This document shows, in pieces, positions 51,152 to 59,901 of a stretch of 64,000 nt of DNA. Origin of the DNA: an uncultured Lachnospiraceae bacterium (GTDB lineage Bacteria > Bacillota > Clostridia > Lachnospirales > Lachnospiraceae); NCBI GenBank assembly GCA_947591155.1, contig CANQDA010000004.1, forward strand, positions 81,147-145,146, written 5' to 3'. Made by a program: the position numbers and the translations under genes. Each line of letters opens with the position of its first letter. Position 1 is the stretch's first letter. Under the pieces are notes generated by a model that saw nothing but the letters and a program-made list of their open reading frames with translations, did not search any database and had not been told where the DNA came from.

Positions 51152-53515
51152 ATGAAAGGAAAAACAAAAAATCCGCTTACGAAACGTATTCCGAGAGAGC
51201 TTATCGGAGATTGGCGGAAGTATCTGGTGGTCAGCCTTTTTCTGACTCTCACAATTGGATTCGTATCTGGAATGTATGTGGCAAACGAAAGCATGCTGTC
51301 AGCGGCAAACAGCGGTGCGGAGAAATACAAATTGGAAGACGGGCATTTTGAGCTTGATGAGAAAGCGAATCCGGAGCTTCTCGATGCGATTGCATCGGGA
51401 GAAAAAGCGGACGTCAAGCTGAACGATGCAGACTTCCGCCCTGTTCCCGTCAGGCTCTATGAGAACTTCTATCGTGATGAAGAGGAGGATCATAACAATG
51501 ACGGCGTGACCGACGGCTCTGTTCGCGTATACGTTAAAACGGACGATGTGAATTTAGCCTGCCTGATGGATGGTCGTTTTCCCGAAAGCGACGACGAGAT
51601 CGCCATCGACCGTATGCACGCCGACAATGTAGGTTTGAAGGTGGGAGATACCATTACAGTCGGCAAAAAGGAATGGAAGGTCGTGGGCCTTCTCGCCTAT
51701 GTCAACTACTCCACGCTTCACGAAAAAAGCACAGATGTGATGTTTGACGCACTGAAATTCAATGTGGCGATGACTACAAAGGAAGGCTTTGATCGTCTTC
51801 AAAAGCCGATCCATTATGCTTATGCGTGGCAGTATAAAAATTCCCCGGAGGATGAAACGGAAGAGAAGAAGCTTGCGGATGATTTCCTGAAGGCTGTGCT
51901 CACCCAAACTGTTACCGCGGAAAATGAGCTTGCCGATTATCTTCCCGCCTACGCCAACCCGGCTGTCAATTTTGCCGCCGACGACATGGGCGGAGATATG
52001 GCGATTGGCGGCGTGCTGCTTGATATTCTCATTGTGATTATCGCCTTTATCTTTGCCGTTACGATCAGCAATACGATCACGAAGGAATCGCAAACCATCG
52101 GTACACTGCGCGCTTCCGGATATACAAGGGGCGAACTGATCCGGCATTATCTTTCCATGCCGGTGATCGTCACGCTGATCTCGGCGGCGCTCGGCAATCT
52201 GCTGGGCTATACGGTATTCAAAAATGTAGTGGTTTCTATGTACTATAACAGCTACAGCCTGCCTGCCTATGAGACAGTGTGGAATGCTTCCGCCTTTGTG
52301 AAAACAACGCTGATCCCGCTTATATTGATGTTTATCGTCAATTTCTTCATCATTGCCCGGAAAATGAGACATACGCCGCTTGCATTCTTACGGCAGGATC
52401 TCAAAAAAGGAGGGCGCAAAAAAGCGATCCGCCTGCCGAAATGGAAATTTTTCACCCGTTTCCGTATGCGCATCATCTTCCAGAATGTTCCGAATTATCT
52501 GGTCCTGTTCTTTGGTGTACTTTTTGTCCAGGTTCTGCTGGCGATGGCGGTGGGAATGCCGAATACGCTTGACTATTACAAGGAAAACGCAAGCGATATG
52601 ATGTTCGCGGATTATCAGTATATTTTGAAATCCTGTGAAGATGCAGACGGAAATATAATCGCAACGTCAAACGACAGCGCTGAGAGATTCGCTATGACTT
52701 CTCTGGTACGAAAGAGCGATGCGATAAGCGAGGAGGTTTCCGTATACGGAATTGAGGACGGCAGCAGCTATGTGTCGATTGGCGGACTGTCCTCATTGCA
52801 GGAAAATGAGGTTTACATTTCCGGCTCTTTCCGGGATAAATACGGCGTTTCTATCGGAGATACCATTCTGCTCGATGAAAAATATGAGAGCAAGCAGTAT
52901 GAATTCAGGGTAGCAGGTTTTTACGATAAGTCGCTGAATATTGCGGTCTTTATGCCGATCGGACAGTTCCGCTCTATTTTCGGACTGGCGGAGGACGAGT
53001 TCAGCGGATATCTTTCAGACTCTGAAATCACGGATATTGAAGACAGCAGCATCGCCACGGTCATTACCGAAAGGGAGATCACGAAAATGTGCGATCAGCT
53101 CGATCATTCCATGGGAGCATACATGCGGTATTTTCAGATTCTCTGCATACTGCTGTCGGCGGTTATGATCTATTTGCTCACAAAGATCATTATCGAGAAA
53201 AATGAGAACGCCATCTCCATGACCAAGATACTCGGCTATGAAAACAGCGAGATTGCGCGGCTGTATCTGCTCTCTACGACGATCGTTTTTGCAGTATGCG
53301 ACGTTGTCGGCGTTTTCCTCGGCACACTTGTTATGAGTGCTGCGTGGAAAGCTATTATGTTCAGCTACAGCGGTTGGTATACCTTTACGGTGGCTCCGGT
53401 GGGATATGTAAAAATGTTCCTGTTTGTACTGATCGGATACCTTATCGTTTTGTTCTTTGATTTCAGACGCATTAAAAGAATACCGCTGAACGAAGCGCTG
53501 AAAAATGCGGAATAA
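51152..53515 (+). CDS. FtsX-like ABC transporter permease (two FtsX domains)
   Basis: A 787-residue permease with one N-terminal helix (about 30-50), a large extracytoplasmic part (about 55-290), a three-helix FtsX core (about 290-420), a second outer region (about 455-660) and a closing FtsX core (about 670-787). This duplicated MacB-like architecture usually exports peptides or modifies envelope lipids. GAGGGG supports the ATG at 51152. The substrate is unknown, but linkage to the HMA protein suggests metal or metallophore handling. Confidence 0.9.
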   Translation: MKGKTKNPLTKRIPRELIGDWRKYLVVSLFLTLTIGFVSGMYVANESMLSAANSGAEKYKLEDGHFELDEKANPELLDAIASGEKADVKLNDADFRPVPVRLYENFYRDEEEDHNNDGVTDGSVRVYVKTDDVNLACLMDGRFPESDDEIAIDRMHADNVGLKVGDTITVGKKEWKVVGLLAYVNYSTLHEKSTDVMFDALKFNVAMTTKEGFDRLQKPIHYAYAWQYKNSPEDETEEKKLADDFLKAVLTQTVTAENELADYLPAYANPAVNFAADDMGGDMAIGGVLLDILIVIIAFIFAVTISNTITKESQTIGTLRASGYTRGELIRHYLSMPVIVTLISAALGNLLGYTVFKNVVVSMYYNSYSLPAYETVWNASAFVKTTLIPLILMFIVNFFIIARKMRHTPLAFLRQDLKKGGRKKAIRLPKWKFFTRFRMRIIFQNVPNYLVLFFGVLFVQVLLAMAVGMPNTLDYYKENASDMMFADYQYILKSCEDADGNIIATSNDSAERFAMTSLVRKSDAISEEVSVYGIEDGSSYVSIGGLSSLQENEVYISGSFRDKYGVSIGDTILLDEKYESKQYEFRVAGFYDKSLNIAVFMPIGQFRSIFGLAEDEFSGYLSDSEITDIEDSSIATVITEREITKMCDQLDHSMGAYMRYFQILCILLSAVMIYLLTKIIIEKNENAISMTKILGYENSEIARLYLLSTTIVFAVCDVVGVFLGTLVMSAAWKAIMFSYSGWYTFTVAPVGYVKMFLFVLIGYLIVLFFDFRRIKRIPLNEALKNAE

Positions 53516-53544
53516 ATTTTAAAGCAGGAAAGGACAGGTGAACA

Positions 53545-53811
53545 ATGAATAAGATCACAGTGAAAATCGACGGCATGATGTGCGGGATGTGCGAATCCCA
53601 CATAAACGATGCTGTCCGCCGGGCATTCCCGGTGAAGAAGGTCACGTCCTCCCACGCGAAGGGCGAGACAGTGATCCTGACAGAGACGGATATTTCGGAG
53701 GAACAGCTTCGCACAGTCATGGAGCCGACAGGCTATCGTGTACTGGAAGTCAGTACAGAAGAATACGAGAAGAAAGGGTTGCTCGGTTATTTGAAAGGGA
53801 ACAAACGATGA
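53545..53811 (+). CDS. Heavy-metal-associated (HMA) domain protein
   Basis: An 88-residue CopZ-like protein with M-M-C-G-M-C (CxxC metal site) after an initial beta strand and a G-Y-R-V strand near the end. It probably binds Cu+ or another soft metal and hands it to a partner. A C-terminal tail of about 15 residues beyond the domain is unusual. GGACAGG lies before the start. It follows the permease by 29 bases. Confidence 0.9.
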   Translation: MNKITVKIDGMMCGMCESHINDAVRRAFPVKKVTSSHAKGETVILTETDISEEQLRTVMEPTGYRVLEVSTEEYEKKGLLGYLKGNKR

Positions 53812-53827
53812 TGGTAGGGAGAGAAAT

Positions 53828-54601
53828 ATGTTAGTAAATACAATGGGCAAAGAAGAAAATAAAAAAATGATAATGCTGCCGGGTTCCTTTTGCAACAGTA
53901 AAAGCATGGCAGGGCTGTATAACATCTTAAAGGATGATTATTACATCATTCTCCCGGAATATTCAGGGCATTATGAAAACAGCACATTTACGACAAGGAA
54001 GCAGGAAGTGTCATATATTGCGGAATATCTGGAAAGCAAACATATTCAAATTATTGATCTGATATACGGACAGTCAATGGGAGCGGAAGTCGGAATAGAA
54101 TTACTGTATCAATTAACCAACCGCGGAATAAAAGTCGGCCATGCTTTTTTTGACGGCGCTCCATGTATAAAATTGTCTTATCTATATAAAAAATTTATGT
54201 ATTTTAAATTCAAGACTTTAATCAAAATGCTTAACGGAAAATCAATGGAGGATTTAATGAATTGGAAATTTTTAAGGAAATTTGCCAATGGTGATCCTGA
54301 ATCATACAGGCCGATGCTTGAACCGATTTTAGAGATTGCGCCAATTATATCAGACGAAACAATATATAATGAAAATGAATGTTGCTATACCTTTGATTTT
54401 CCAAGATTAGATGATGATATTCAAAAAATCATGTATTTCTTTTATGCAAAGGAAGAAAAAGCATATAGAACATGCATAAACGGAGTGAAGAAAGCTTATC
54501 CGAATGCCAATTATGAAATTGTGGAAGGCTATGGTCATTTAACTTATTCTGTGAAGAACAGGGACGAATACATAAATAAGTTAAAGAAGATTATAAAATG
54601 A
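53828..54601 (+). CDS. Alpha/beta hydrolase-like protein
   Basis: A 257-residue protein. G-S-F-C-N near the N-terminus supplies an oxyanion-type loop, G-Q-S-M-G (nucleophile elbow, Ser about 82) and G-Y-G-H-L-T-Y near residue 238 give the Ser-His pair. It may be an esterase or thioesterase. AGGGAGAG precedes the ATG. Its composition is much more AT-rich than its neighbours, as if it were recently acquired. Confidence 0.8.
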   Translation: MLVNTMGKEENKKMIMLPGSFCNSKSMAGLYNILKDDYYIILPEYSGHYENSTFTTRKQEVSYIAEYLESKHIQIIDLIYGQSMGAEVGIELLYQLTNRGIKVGHAFFDGAPCIKLSYLYKKFMYFKFKTLIKMLNGKSMEDLMNWKFLRKFANGDPESYRPMLEPILEIAPIISDETIYNENECCYTFDFPRLDDDIQKIMYFFYAKEEKAYRTCINGVKKAYPNANYEIVEGYGHLTYSVKNRDEYINKLKKIIK

Positions 54602-54620
54602 ATAGGAAAGAAAAAACCTC

Positions 54621-54671
54621 TTGACAAACTATATAACACTGTTATATACTGCTCATGTAACACCGTTATAT
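54621..54671 (+). promoter_or_regulatory. TetR-gene promoter overlapped by two palindromic operators
   Basis: TTGACA (54621-54626) is followed by TATACT (54645-54650). TATATAAC-ACT-GTTATATA (54630-54648) and ATGTAAC-ACC-GTTATAT (54655-54671) share the same arms and flank the -10 region. Autorepression by the TetR encoded 14 bases later is likely. Confidence 0.75.
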
Positions 54672-54684
54672 AAGAGGTGAGCGA

Positions 54685-55302
54685 ATGAATACAGAGGAAT
54701 CTGTTACGCTGCAAAACATTCACAAGGCTGCCTTGCAGGAGTTTCTTGATAAAGGCTACCGGGATGCTTCCCTTCGGAATATTGTAAGGGCTGCCGGTGT
54801 GACGACAGGGGCATTTTATGGTTATTATTCCAACAAAGCAGCCCTGTTTACCGCTCTGGTGGAGCCGCATGCCGCTGCGGTAATGGGGATGTTTATGCGG
54901 ACGCAGACAGACTTTGCCGCGCTGCCGGATGCGGAACAGCCGGATCATATGGGGATTGACTCAGGAGCCTGCCTTGATGAAATGATCGATTACATCTATG
55001 AGCATTTTGATACTTTCAAACTGGTCATCTGCTGTTCAGAGGGTACGGCTTATGCGGATTTTATTCACGAGATGGTGGAGGTGGAGGTAGAGTACACCTT
55101 CCGGTATATTGACGTACTCAGACGGTTGGGGAAAACGGTTCCCGACATCGACCGGCAGCTTGCACACATTCTTACAAGCGCCATGTTTGAAGGAATTTTT
55201 GAAATTGTCCGGCACGATATGCCAAAGGAGAGGGCCAGGCAATATGTCGCCACCCTGCGGGAATTTAACGTAGCTGGTTGGCAGAAAATTATGGGGCAGT
55301 GA
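54685..55302 (+). CDS. TetR/AcrR-family transcriptional regulator
   Basis: A 205-residue regulator. The N-terminal helix-turn-helix (about 10-55) has R-D-A-S-L-R-N-I-V-R-A-A-G-V-T-T-G-A-F-Y-G-Y-Y, typical of TetR proteins; the rest is a ligand-binding helical domain. It sits upstream of the YbtPQ-like ABC genes in the same direction and probably controls its own promoter and perhaps theirs. AGAGGTGAG precedes the ATG. Confidence 0.95.
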   Translation: MNTEESVTLQNIHKAALQEFLDKGYRDASLRNIVRAAGVTTGAFYGYYSNKAALFTALVEPHAAAVMGMFMRTQTDFAALPDAEQPDHMGIDSGACLDEMIDYIYEHFDTFKLVICCSEGTAYADFIHEMVEVEVEYTFRYIDVLRRLGKTVPDIDRQLAHILTSAMFEGIFEIVRHDMPKERARQYVATLREFNVAGWQKIMGQ

Positions 55303-55325
55303 CCCTGTAATTTTTTTCAAGGGAA

Positions 55326-55341
55326 GTTAGACATAACTAAC
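55326..55341 (+). promoter_or_regulatory. GTTAG-N6-CTAAC operator upstream of the ABC pair
   Basis: GTTAG-ACATAA-CTAAC occurs 73 bases before the first ABC gene. It is the same motif as the two sites at 50018-50033 and 50072-50087, suggesting one regulator for both operons. Confidence 0.7.
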
Positions 55342-55413
55342 CCGATTCATACGGATACAGGGGATACGGCCGGTCCCTTTATCATCATAAAATTTTATAA
55401 GGAGGCCTGCTCT

Positions 55414-57319
55414 ATGAAGCAATCAAATCTGTCACGACTGATGGACTGCGCCGGGAGCCGGCGTGTGCTGCTCTATCTGTCGTGGATACTCTCGGCGCTT
55501 AGCGCCCTTGTCGCCCTTGTGCCGTTCTGGTACGTCTGGCGGATCATTCATGCGGTGCTGGGTTCCGCGCCCCATTTTGAACAGGCGGAACACCTGGCCG
55601 TTTACGGCTGGATGGCGGTGCTGTTTGCCGCGCTGTCCTTTCTGATCTATTTCGCGGCCCTGATGTGTTCCCACATCGCGGCGTTTCGCGTGGCGAGCAA
55701 TCTGCGGAAAATGATGATGCGGCATATCGCAAAGCTGCCCCTCGGCGCGGCGGAAGAGTTTGGCAGCGGAAAGTTGCGGAAGATTATCAATGAATCCTCA
55801 GCGGCGACGGAGACCTATCTCGCCCACCAGCTCCCCGACAAGGCGGGAGCCATCGCCACGCCCTGCGGCCTGCTGCTTCTGCTCGCCGCCTTTGACTGGC
55901 GGCTGGGGCTTTTAAGCCTCCTGCTGGTAGTGCTTGGCTTTATCCTGATGATGACCATGACCGGTGCGCGGATGGCCAAAAAGATGAAGGAGTATCAGGA
56001 CGCGCTGGACAACATGGCGAACGAGGCCGTGGAGTATGTCCGGGGCGTGCCGGTGGTAAAAACCTTCGGGCAAACGGTATTCTCATTCAAAAAATTCAAG
56101 GGTTCTATCGACAATTACGAAAAGTGGGTCATCGCCTATACGAAAAGCCTGCGCCTGCCCATGATGCTTTACACCACCGCGATCAACGGTGTGTTTGCCG
56201 CACTGATCGCCGGGGCGTTCTGGTTCACCAGAGGCGGCGAGACTGCGGCTTTTTTGACGAACCTGCTGTTCTACATCATCATCACGCCGGTGATCGCGCT
56301 GACACTTACCAAAATCATGTTCATGAGTGAGAACGGCATGATCGTCGTCGATGCGTTGGAGCGGATCGACGGCGTGCTGGTCCTCTCGCCGCTGCCTGAG
56401 ACAGCAAAACCGCAGGCGCCGCGGGACAACTCCGTGGAACTGGAGCATGTGACATTCAGCTACAAGGTGAATTCCGGCGAAGCCGGAAGAGAAGACGGCT
56501 TGGGCCGCAGGGTGAATTCCGGCAAAGCCGAAAGACAAGGGGAGGCTGACAGGCCGGGAGGACGCCTTGGGGTGGAGGGCGGTATGGGCCGCGACGGCCA
56601 GAACGAGGTGATCCACGACATATCCCTGCGGATCGAGCCGGGACAGAGCGTGGCGCTTGTCGGTCCCTCCGGAGGTGGGAAGTCCACCTTGGCAAGCCTT
56701 GTTTCCCGTTTTTTTGACCCTCAGGGAGGCTCGGTCAGGATCGGGGGGGGGCGTGGACGTGCGGGACATTCCCAAAGAGAAGCTGATGGATACCGTCTCC
56801 TTTGTGTTTCAGAACAGCCGCCTGATCAAGGCATCCATCCTCGACAATGTGCGGATGGGAAGGCCGGATGCCTCAGAGAGCGAGATCCTGACGGCGCTAA
56901 AGGCGACGCAGTGCGGGGACATCCTGGAGAAGCTACCTCAGGGTATCCATACTGTGATCGGCAAGGACGGCGTGTATCTCTCCGGCGGGGAGCAGCAGCG
57001 CATCGCTATTGCCCGCGCCATGCTGAAAAACGCGCCGGTTCTGATCCTGGATGAGGCCACGGCCTTTGCAGACCCGGACAACGAAAACAAGGTGCAGGCG
57101 GCGCTGTCCACTCTGGCCCGCGGCAAGACCGTCCTGCTGATCGCACACCGGCTCTCCACGGTAGCGGGGGTAGACCGCATTTATGTTATTGACGATGGCA
57201 GGATCGCGGAGGCGGGCACACAGGACGAGCTGCTGGAACAGGACGGACTGTTTCGGAGAATGTGGAAGGAATATCAGACCTCCGCACAGTGGAAGGTCGC
57301 AAAGGAGGGAACCGTATGA
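55414..57319 (+). pseudogene. ABC transporter (YbtP/IrtA-like), ATPase/permease, frameshifted at a poly-G tract
   Basis: A six-helix transmembrane domain (about 18-310) precedes an ATPase domain. Walker A G-P-S-G-G-G-K-S-T is intact, but the frame breaks in a run of nine G at 56743-56751; the rest of the ATPase (Q-loop, signature L-S-G-G-E-Q-Q-R, Walker B L-I-L-D-E-A-T) continues in another frame to 57319. With eight G the protein would read through to about 634 residues. The first frame alone stops at 57054. A 45-residue insert with two copies of a V-N-S-G-[EK]-A unit interrupts the ATPase before N-E-V-I-H-D-I. GGAGG precedes the ATG. With the next gene it would form a heterodimer; siderophore uptake or drug export both fit. 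Confidence 0.85.
56743..56751 (+). repeat. Poly-G tract (9 G) causing a frameshift in an ABC gene
   Basis: Removing one G restores R-I-G-G-G-V-D-V-R-D-I-P and the rest of the ATPase. It may be phase-variable, a true inactivation or a sequencing error. Confidence 0.8.
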
Positions 57320-59052
57320 TCTCGATGCTGCAAAAAAAACTGGCGCTGTCCCGGCAGGGCGCTGTGGATCTGGTGAAGGGGTGCCTTGCCTGCGCCTTAC
57401 AGAATATTGCCCTGATGCTGCCGGTGTCGCTTTTGTATCTGCTTATAAAAGACCTTCTTGGAGATGGCATCAGCGGAAAGGCTGTGTTTTACGGGGCGGG
57501 CTGCGTGGTCTGCCTGCTGCTCATCTTCGGCGCGACGTATGTCCAGTATAATGCCACCTATTTTGCCACCTATATTGAAAGCGGCGTTCGCCGGGTGACG
57601 CTGGCGGAGCGCTTAAGAAAGCTTCCTCTCTCGTTTTTCGGCAAGAAGGATCTGTCCGACCTGACGGGGACGCTGATGGCCGACTGCACCTACATGGAGA
57701 CGGCGTTTTCCCACTATATCCCGGAGCTGGTCGGTTCCTTCCTCTCCACCGCCCTTGTCGCGGCAGGGCTGTTCTTCTTTGACTGGCGGATGGCGCTGGC
57801 CGCCCTGTGGGTGCTGCCGGTATCCTTTGCCGTGGTGCTGCTGTCGGCAGGCGTACAGGATAAATTTTACGCGAAATCCTCCGCGGCGAAACTGGCTCTG
57901 GCGGACGGGATACAGGAGTTCATTGAGACCGTGCGGGATCTGAAGTCCAATAACGCCGAGGACGCCTACCTTGCGGGCCTCGACCGGAAGATCGACGAGG
58001 TGGAGAAACGTTCTATTTTCACCGAATTGGGCGTGGGCGTGTTTGTTGTTTCGGCGAGCCTGATCCTGAAGCTGGGCATCGCCACCACAGCCCTGGTGGG
58101 TTCCCTTCTGCTGGCGGGCGGCTCCCTTGACCTGATCACCTTTTTCGCGTTCCTTCTGCTGGCGTCACGGCTGTATGACCCGCTCCAGGGCGCGCTGCAA
58201 AATCTCTCCGCGATTATCTCCTGCCGGGCGCAGATCGGACGCATGAATGAGATTCTGGAGCATCCGGTACAGACCGGCATCTACAAGCTGACGAATCACG
58301 GTTATGATATTACTTTTGATGGCGTGGGATTTTCCTACAACGACGGAGAGACGGTGCTGCGGGATGTTTCCTTCACCGCAAAGCAGGGCGAGGTAACGGC
58401 TCTGGTGGGCCCTTCCGGTGGTGGTAAGACCACGGTATCCCGTCTGGCGGCGCGGTTCTGGGACATCGACAAGGGAAAGATCACTGTGGGCGGCATGGAT
58501 GTGTCGCAGATCGACCCGGAGGCGTTATTGTCCCTGTACTCCATCGTGTTCCAGGATGTGACGCTCTTTGACAATACTGTCATGGAGAACATCTCTATCG
58601 GTAAAAAGGACGCCACGGACGAGGAAGTGCTGGCGGCAGCGCGGCTGGCCGGATGCGAGGACTTTGCCGAGAAGCTGCCGGAGAAATGGAACACCAACAT
58701 CGGCGAGAACGGCTGTGAACTCTCCGGCGGGGAACGCCAGCGTATCTCCATCGCCCGCGCTTTCCTAAAGGACGCGCCCATCATTCTGCTGGACGAGGCC
58801 ACCGCCTCTCTGGATGTGGAGAATGAGACAAAGATTCAGACGGCGCTATCCCGGCTGATTCGAAACAAGACGGTGCTGGTCATCGCCCATCGTATGCGGA
58901 CTGTGGCAGGTGCGGACAAAATCGTGGTGCTGTCTGACGGGAAGGTGGCCGAACAGGGTGCGCCGGACACGCTCCTGAAGCAGAACGGTCTCTATGCCCG
59001 CATGGTGGAGCTGCAGACGGAAAGCAGGAATTGGGCGATTGGGGCTGAGTAA
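57316..59052 (+). CDS. ABC transporter (YbtQ/IrtB-like), ATPase/permease
   Basis: A 578-residue exporter-fold ABC half-transporter with six membrane helices (about 18-290) and an ATPase with Walker A G-P-S-G-G-G-K-T-T, signature L-S-G-G-E-R-Q-R and I-L-L-D-E-A-T-A-S-L-D. Pairs of this type import ferric siderophores (YbtPQ, IrtAB) despite the exporter fold. The ATG overlaps the preceding gene's stop, so it is coupled to its partner. Iron control is suggested by the shared operator at 55326. Confidence 0.93.
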   Translation: MISMLQKKLALSRQGAVDLVKGCLACALQNIALMLPVSLLYLLIKDLLGDGISGKAVFYGAGCVVCLLLIFGATYVQYNATYFATYIESGVRRVTLAERLRKLPLSFFGKKDLSDLTGTLMADCTYMETAFSHYIPELVGSFLSTALVAAGLFFFDWRMALAALWVLPVSFAVVLLSAGVQDKFYAKSSAAKLALADGIQEFIETVRDLKSNNAEDAYLAGLDRKIDEVEKRSIFTELGVGVFVVSASLILKLGIATTALVGSLLLAGGSLDLITFFAFLLLASRLYDPLQGALQNLSAIISCRAQIGRMNEILEHPVQTGIYKLTNHGYDITFDGVGFSYNDGETVLRDVSFTAKQGEVTALVGPSGGGKTTVSRLAARFWDIDKGKITVGGMDVSQIDPEALLSLYSIVFQDVTLFDNTVMENISIGKKDATDEEVLAAARLAGCEDFAEKLPEKWNTNIGENGCELSGGERQRISIARAFLKDAPIILLDEATASLDVENETKIQTALSRLIRNKTVLVIAHRMRTVAGADKIVVLSDGKVAEQGAPDTLLKQNGLYARMVELQTESRNWAIGAE

Positions 59053-59111
59053 TGGGTAGTTGATAGATATAGTTTTCAATTTTGGTTGGAATAGATGTTA
59101 ATTTGATATGA

Positions 59112-59140
59112 TTGTATTGGGAAACTCATTATGATATAAT
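59112..59140 (+). promoter_or_regulatory. Promoter of the Fic gene
   Basis: TTGTAT (59112-59117) and TATAAT (59135-59140) have a 17-base spacer, about 78 bases before the start. Confidence 0.65.
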
Positions 59141-59217
59141 CCTTTATGTTACAGCCAGAGTTTCCGGGGTGTATCCGGACAATATTTGGCAAATTCATAC
59201 CATTAGGGAGCCCTGCT

Positions 59218-59820
59218 ATGCTGAAAAATAAATTGGGGATCACAGATGCGGCCGAACTGGCGCGCGAGGAAGAGCGCATCAGCAAGAAGCGGGCCGCAGA
59301 GCTGTTCGAGAGCGGGTATCTGGACGGCCTGCAGGCCGGAACTTACCGGACGCTTGCAGAGATTCATAAATATCTGTTCGGACAAATTTATGATTTTGCC
59401 GGAAAACGCCGGGACGTCAATCTGGCAAAGGGAAATTTCCGGTTTGCACCGGTCATGTATCTTGACGCGGCACTGAAGAATATAGAGAAAATGCCGCAGG
59501 GCACATTTGAGGAGATCGTGGAAAAGTATGTGGAAATGAATATCGCCCATCCTTTTCGGGAGGGAAACGGACGCAGTGCCCGGATCTGGCTGGATCACAT
59601 GCTGAAAAAGGAACTCGGCACAGTGGTCGACTGGAGCCGGGTGGAAAAAGAAGATTATCTGCTGGCAATGGAGCGGAGCCCGATCAGGGACATTGAGATT
59701 AAATATCTGCTCCAGCAGGCATTGACAGAAAAGATTCATGACCGTGAAGTGTATATGAAGGGCATCGATCACAGTTACTACTACGAGGGCTATTCTGCTT
59801 ACAGGACGGATGAGCTGTAA
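59218..59820 (+). CDS. Fic-family AMP-transferase-like protein
   Basis: A 200-residue Fic protein with the catalytic motif H111-P-F-R-E-G-N-G-R119. The N-terminal half shows E-L-A-R-E-E-E-R-I-S-K-K-R-A and G-T-Y-R-T-L-A-E-I-H-K-Y-L-F-G-Q-I-Y-D-F-A-G. Such enzymes transfer AMP or another phosphate-containing group to protein targets. No separate antitoxin gene is visible beside it. The start at 59218 has GGGAG before it; an upstream in-frame start lies within the leader. Confidence 0.92.
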   Translation: MLKNKLGITDAAELAREEERISKKRAAELFESGYLDGLQAGTYRTLAEIHKYLFGQIYDFAGKRRDVNLAKGNFRFAPVMYLDAALKNIEKMPQGTFEEIVEKYVEMNIAHPFREGNGRSARIWLDHMLKKELGTVVDWSRVEKEDYLLAMERSPIRDIEIKYLLQQALTEKIHDREVYMKGIDHSYYYEGYSAYRTDEL

Positions 59821-59901
59821 ATAGCGGGTTTTTACCGAAAACATCCGTCCCGGCGCGGAAAATGGGCATGATATAATCTCCTTGGATGACGGAGGTGTGA
59901 C

